DNA of 5,922 nucleotides from NCBI GenBank assembly GCA_020442965.1, contig JAGRJB010000439.1:1-5922 (forward strand). The letters run 5' to 3'. The notes under the pieces were generated by a model, which searched no databases, had not been told where the DNA came from, and was given only the letters and a program-made list of their open reading frames with translations. A program made the position numbers and the translations under genes. This DNA comes from Pseudomonadales bacterium. GTDB taxonomy: Bacteria > Pseudomonadota > Gammaproteobacteria > Steroidobacterales > Steroidobacteraceae. Shown in pieces: positions 5,896 to 5,922 of the stretch (positions are counted from its first letter, which is position 1; each line of letters begins with the position of its first letter).

Positions 5896-5922
5896 TGATC
5901 CCGGACCTGTCGGTTCGACGGC
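5892..5922 (+). CDS. RND efflux pump inner-membrane permease, first ~10 codons only (3' end outside window)
   Basis: Reading from the ATG that overlaps the adaptor stop (ATGA) gives MMIPDLSVRR before the window ends. HAE1-type RND permeases commonly start with a similar short amphipathic segment (M-I-x-D-x-S-[VI]-[RK]-R followed by Pro-Val-Phe), just before the first transmembrane helix. An RND pump gene directly downstream of the adaptor is the expected order. The next ATG (5895-5897) is an equally good start and would overlap the stop by one base. The evidence is only ten residues plus context, so assignment to the family is likely but cannot be confirmed here. Confidence 0.75.
   Translation, partial: MMIPDLSVRR

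Overview
The window is GC-rich, almost wholly coding bacterial DNA. The organism is most likely a proteobacterium, probably a gammaproteobacterium related to the Xanthomonadales or Steroidobacterales. That placement rests on codon style, an outer-membrane-type lipoprotein and a tripartite RND efflux operon, all of which imply a Gram-negative cell. It is an inference, not a measurement.

Left part (1-2445): a glycogen-synthesis locus in an unusual layout. The 3' end of glgC (ADP-glucose pyrophosphorylase) runs rightward and overlaps by ATGA the start of a small LEA14/WHy-domain lipoprotein gene. Pointing towards them is a complete glgA (ADP-glucose-dependent glycogen synthase) on the minus strand. 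The lipoprotein gene and glgA share a CTAG palindrome in which each strand reads its own TAG stop, so no terminator fits between them. GlgC makes ADP-glucose and GlgA polymerises it; the lipoprotein's role is unknown.

Middle part (2446-4644): after a 75-base divergent intergenic region come two rightward genes in apparent tandem. The first encodes a membrane-targeted protein of the class C beta-lactamase/serine hydrolase fold. All three of its catalytic motifs look lost (Ala-Met-Thr-Arg where SxxK is expected, Leu-Ser-Asn where YxN is expected, no KTG/HxG), so it is probably a pseudoenzyme. Twelve bases later a TTG-initiated gene encodes a ten-helix EamA/DMT-family transporter.

Right part (4645-5922): a perfect 7-bp dyad at the end of the transporter gene and a CATAAT -10-like box precede a complete RND efflux periplasmic adaptor (membrane fusion protein) gene. 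Its stop overlaps the start of a gene of which only about ten codons are visible. Those codons (MMIPDLSVRR) match the usual N-terminus of an HAE1-type RND inner-membrane pump, so this is the beginning of a tripartite efflux operon that continues outside the window.

I saw no tRNA, rRNA, CRISPR array, insertion sequence or clear rho-independent terminator. The most notable observation is the degenerate active site of the beta-lactamase-fold protein.
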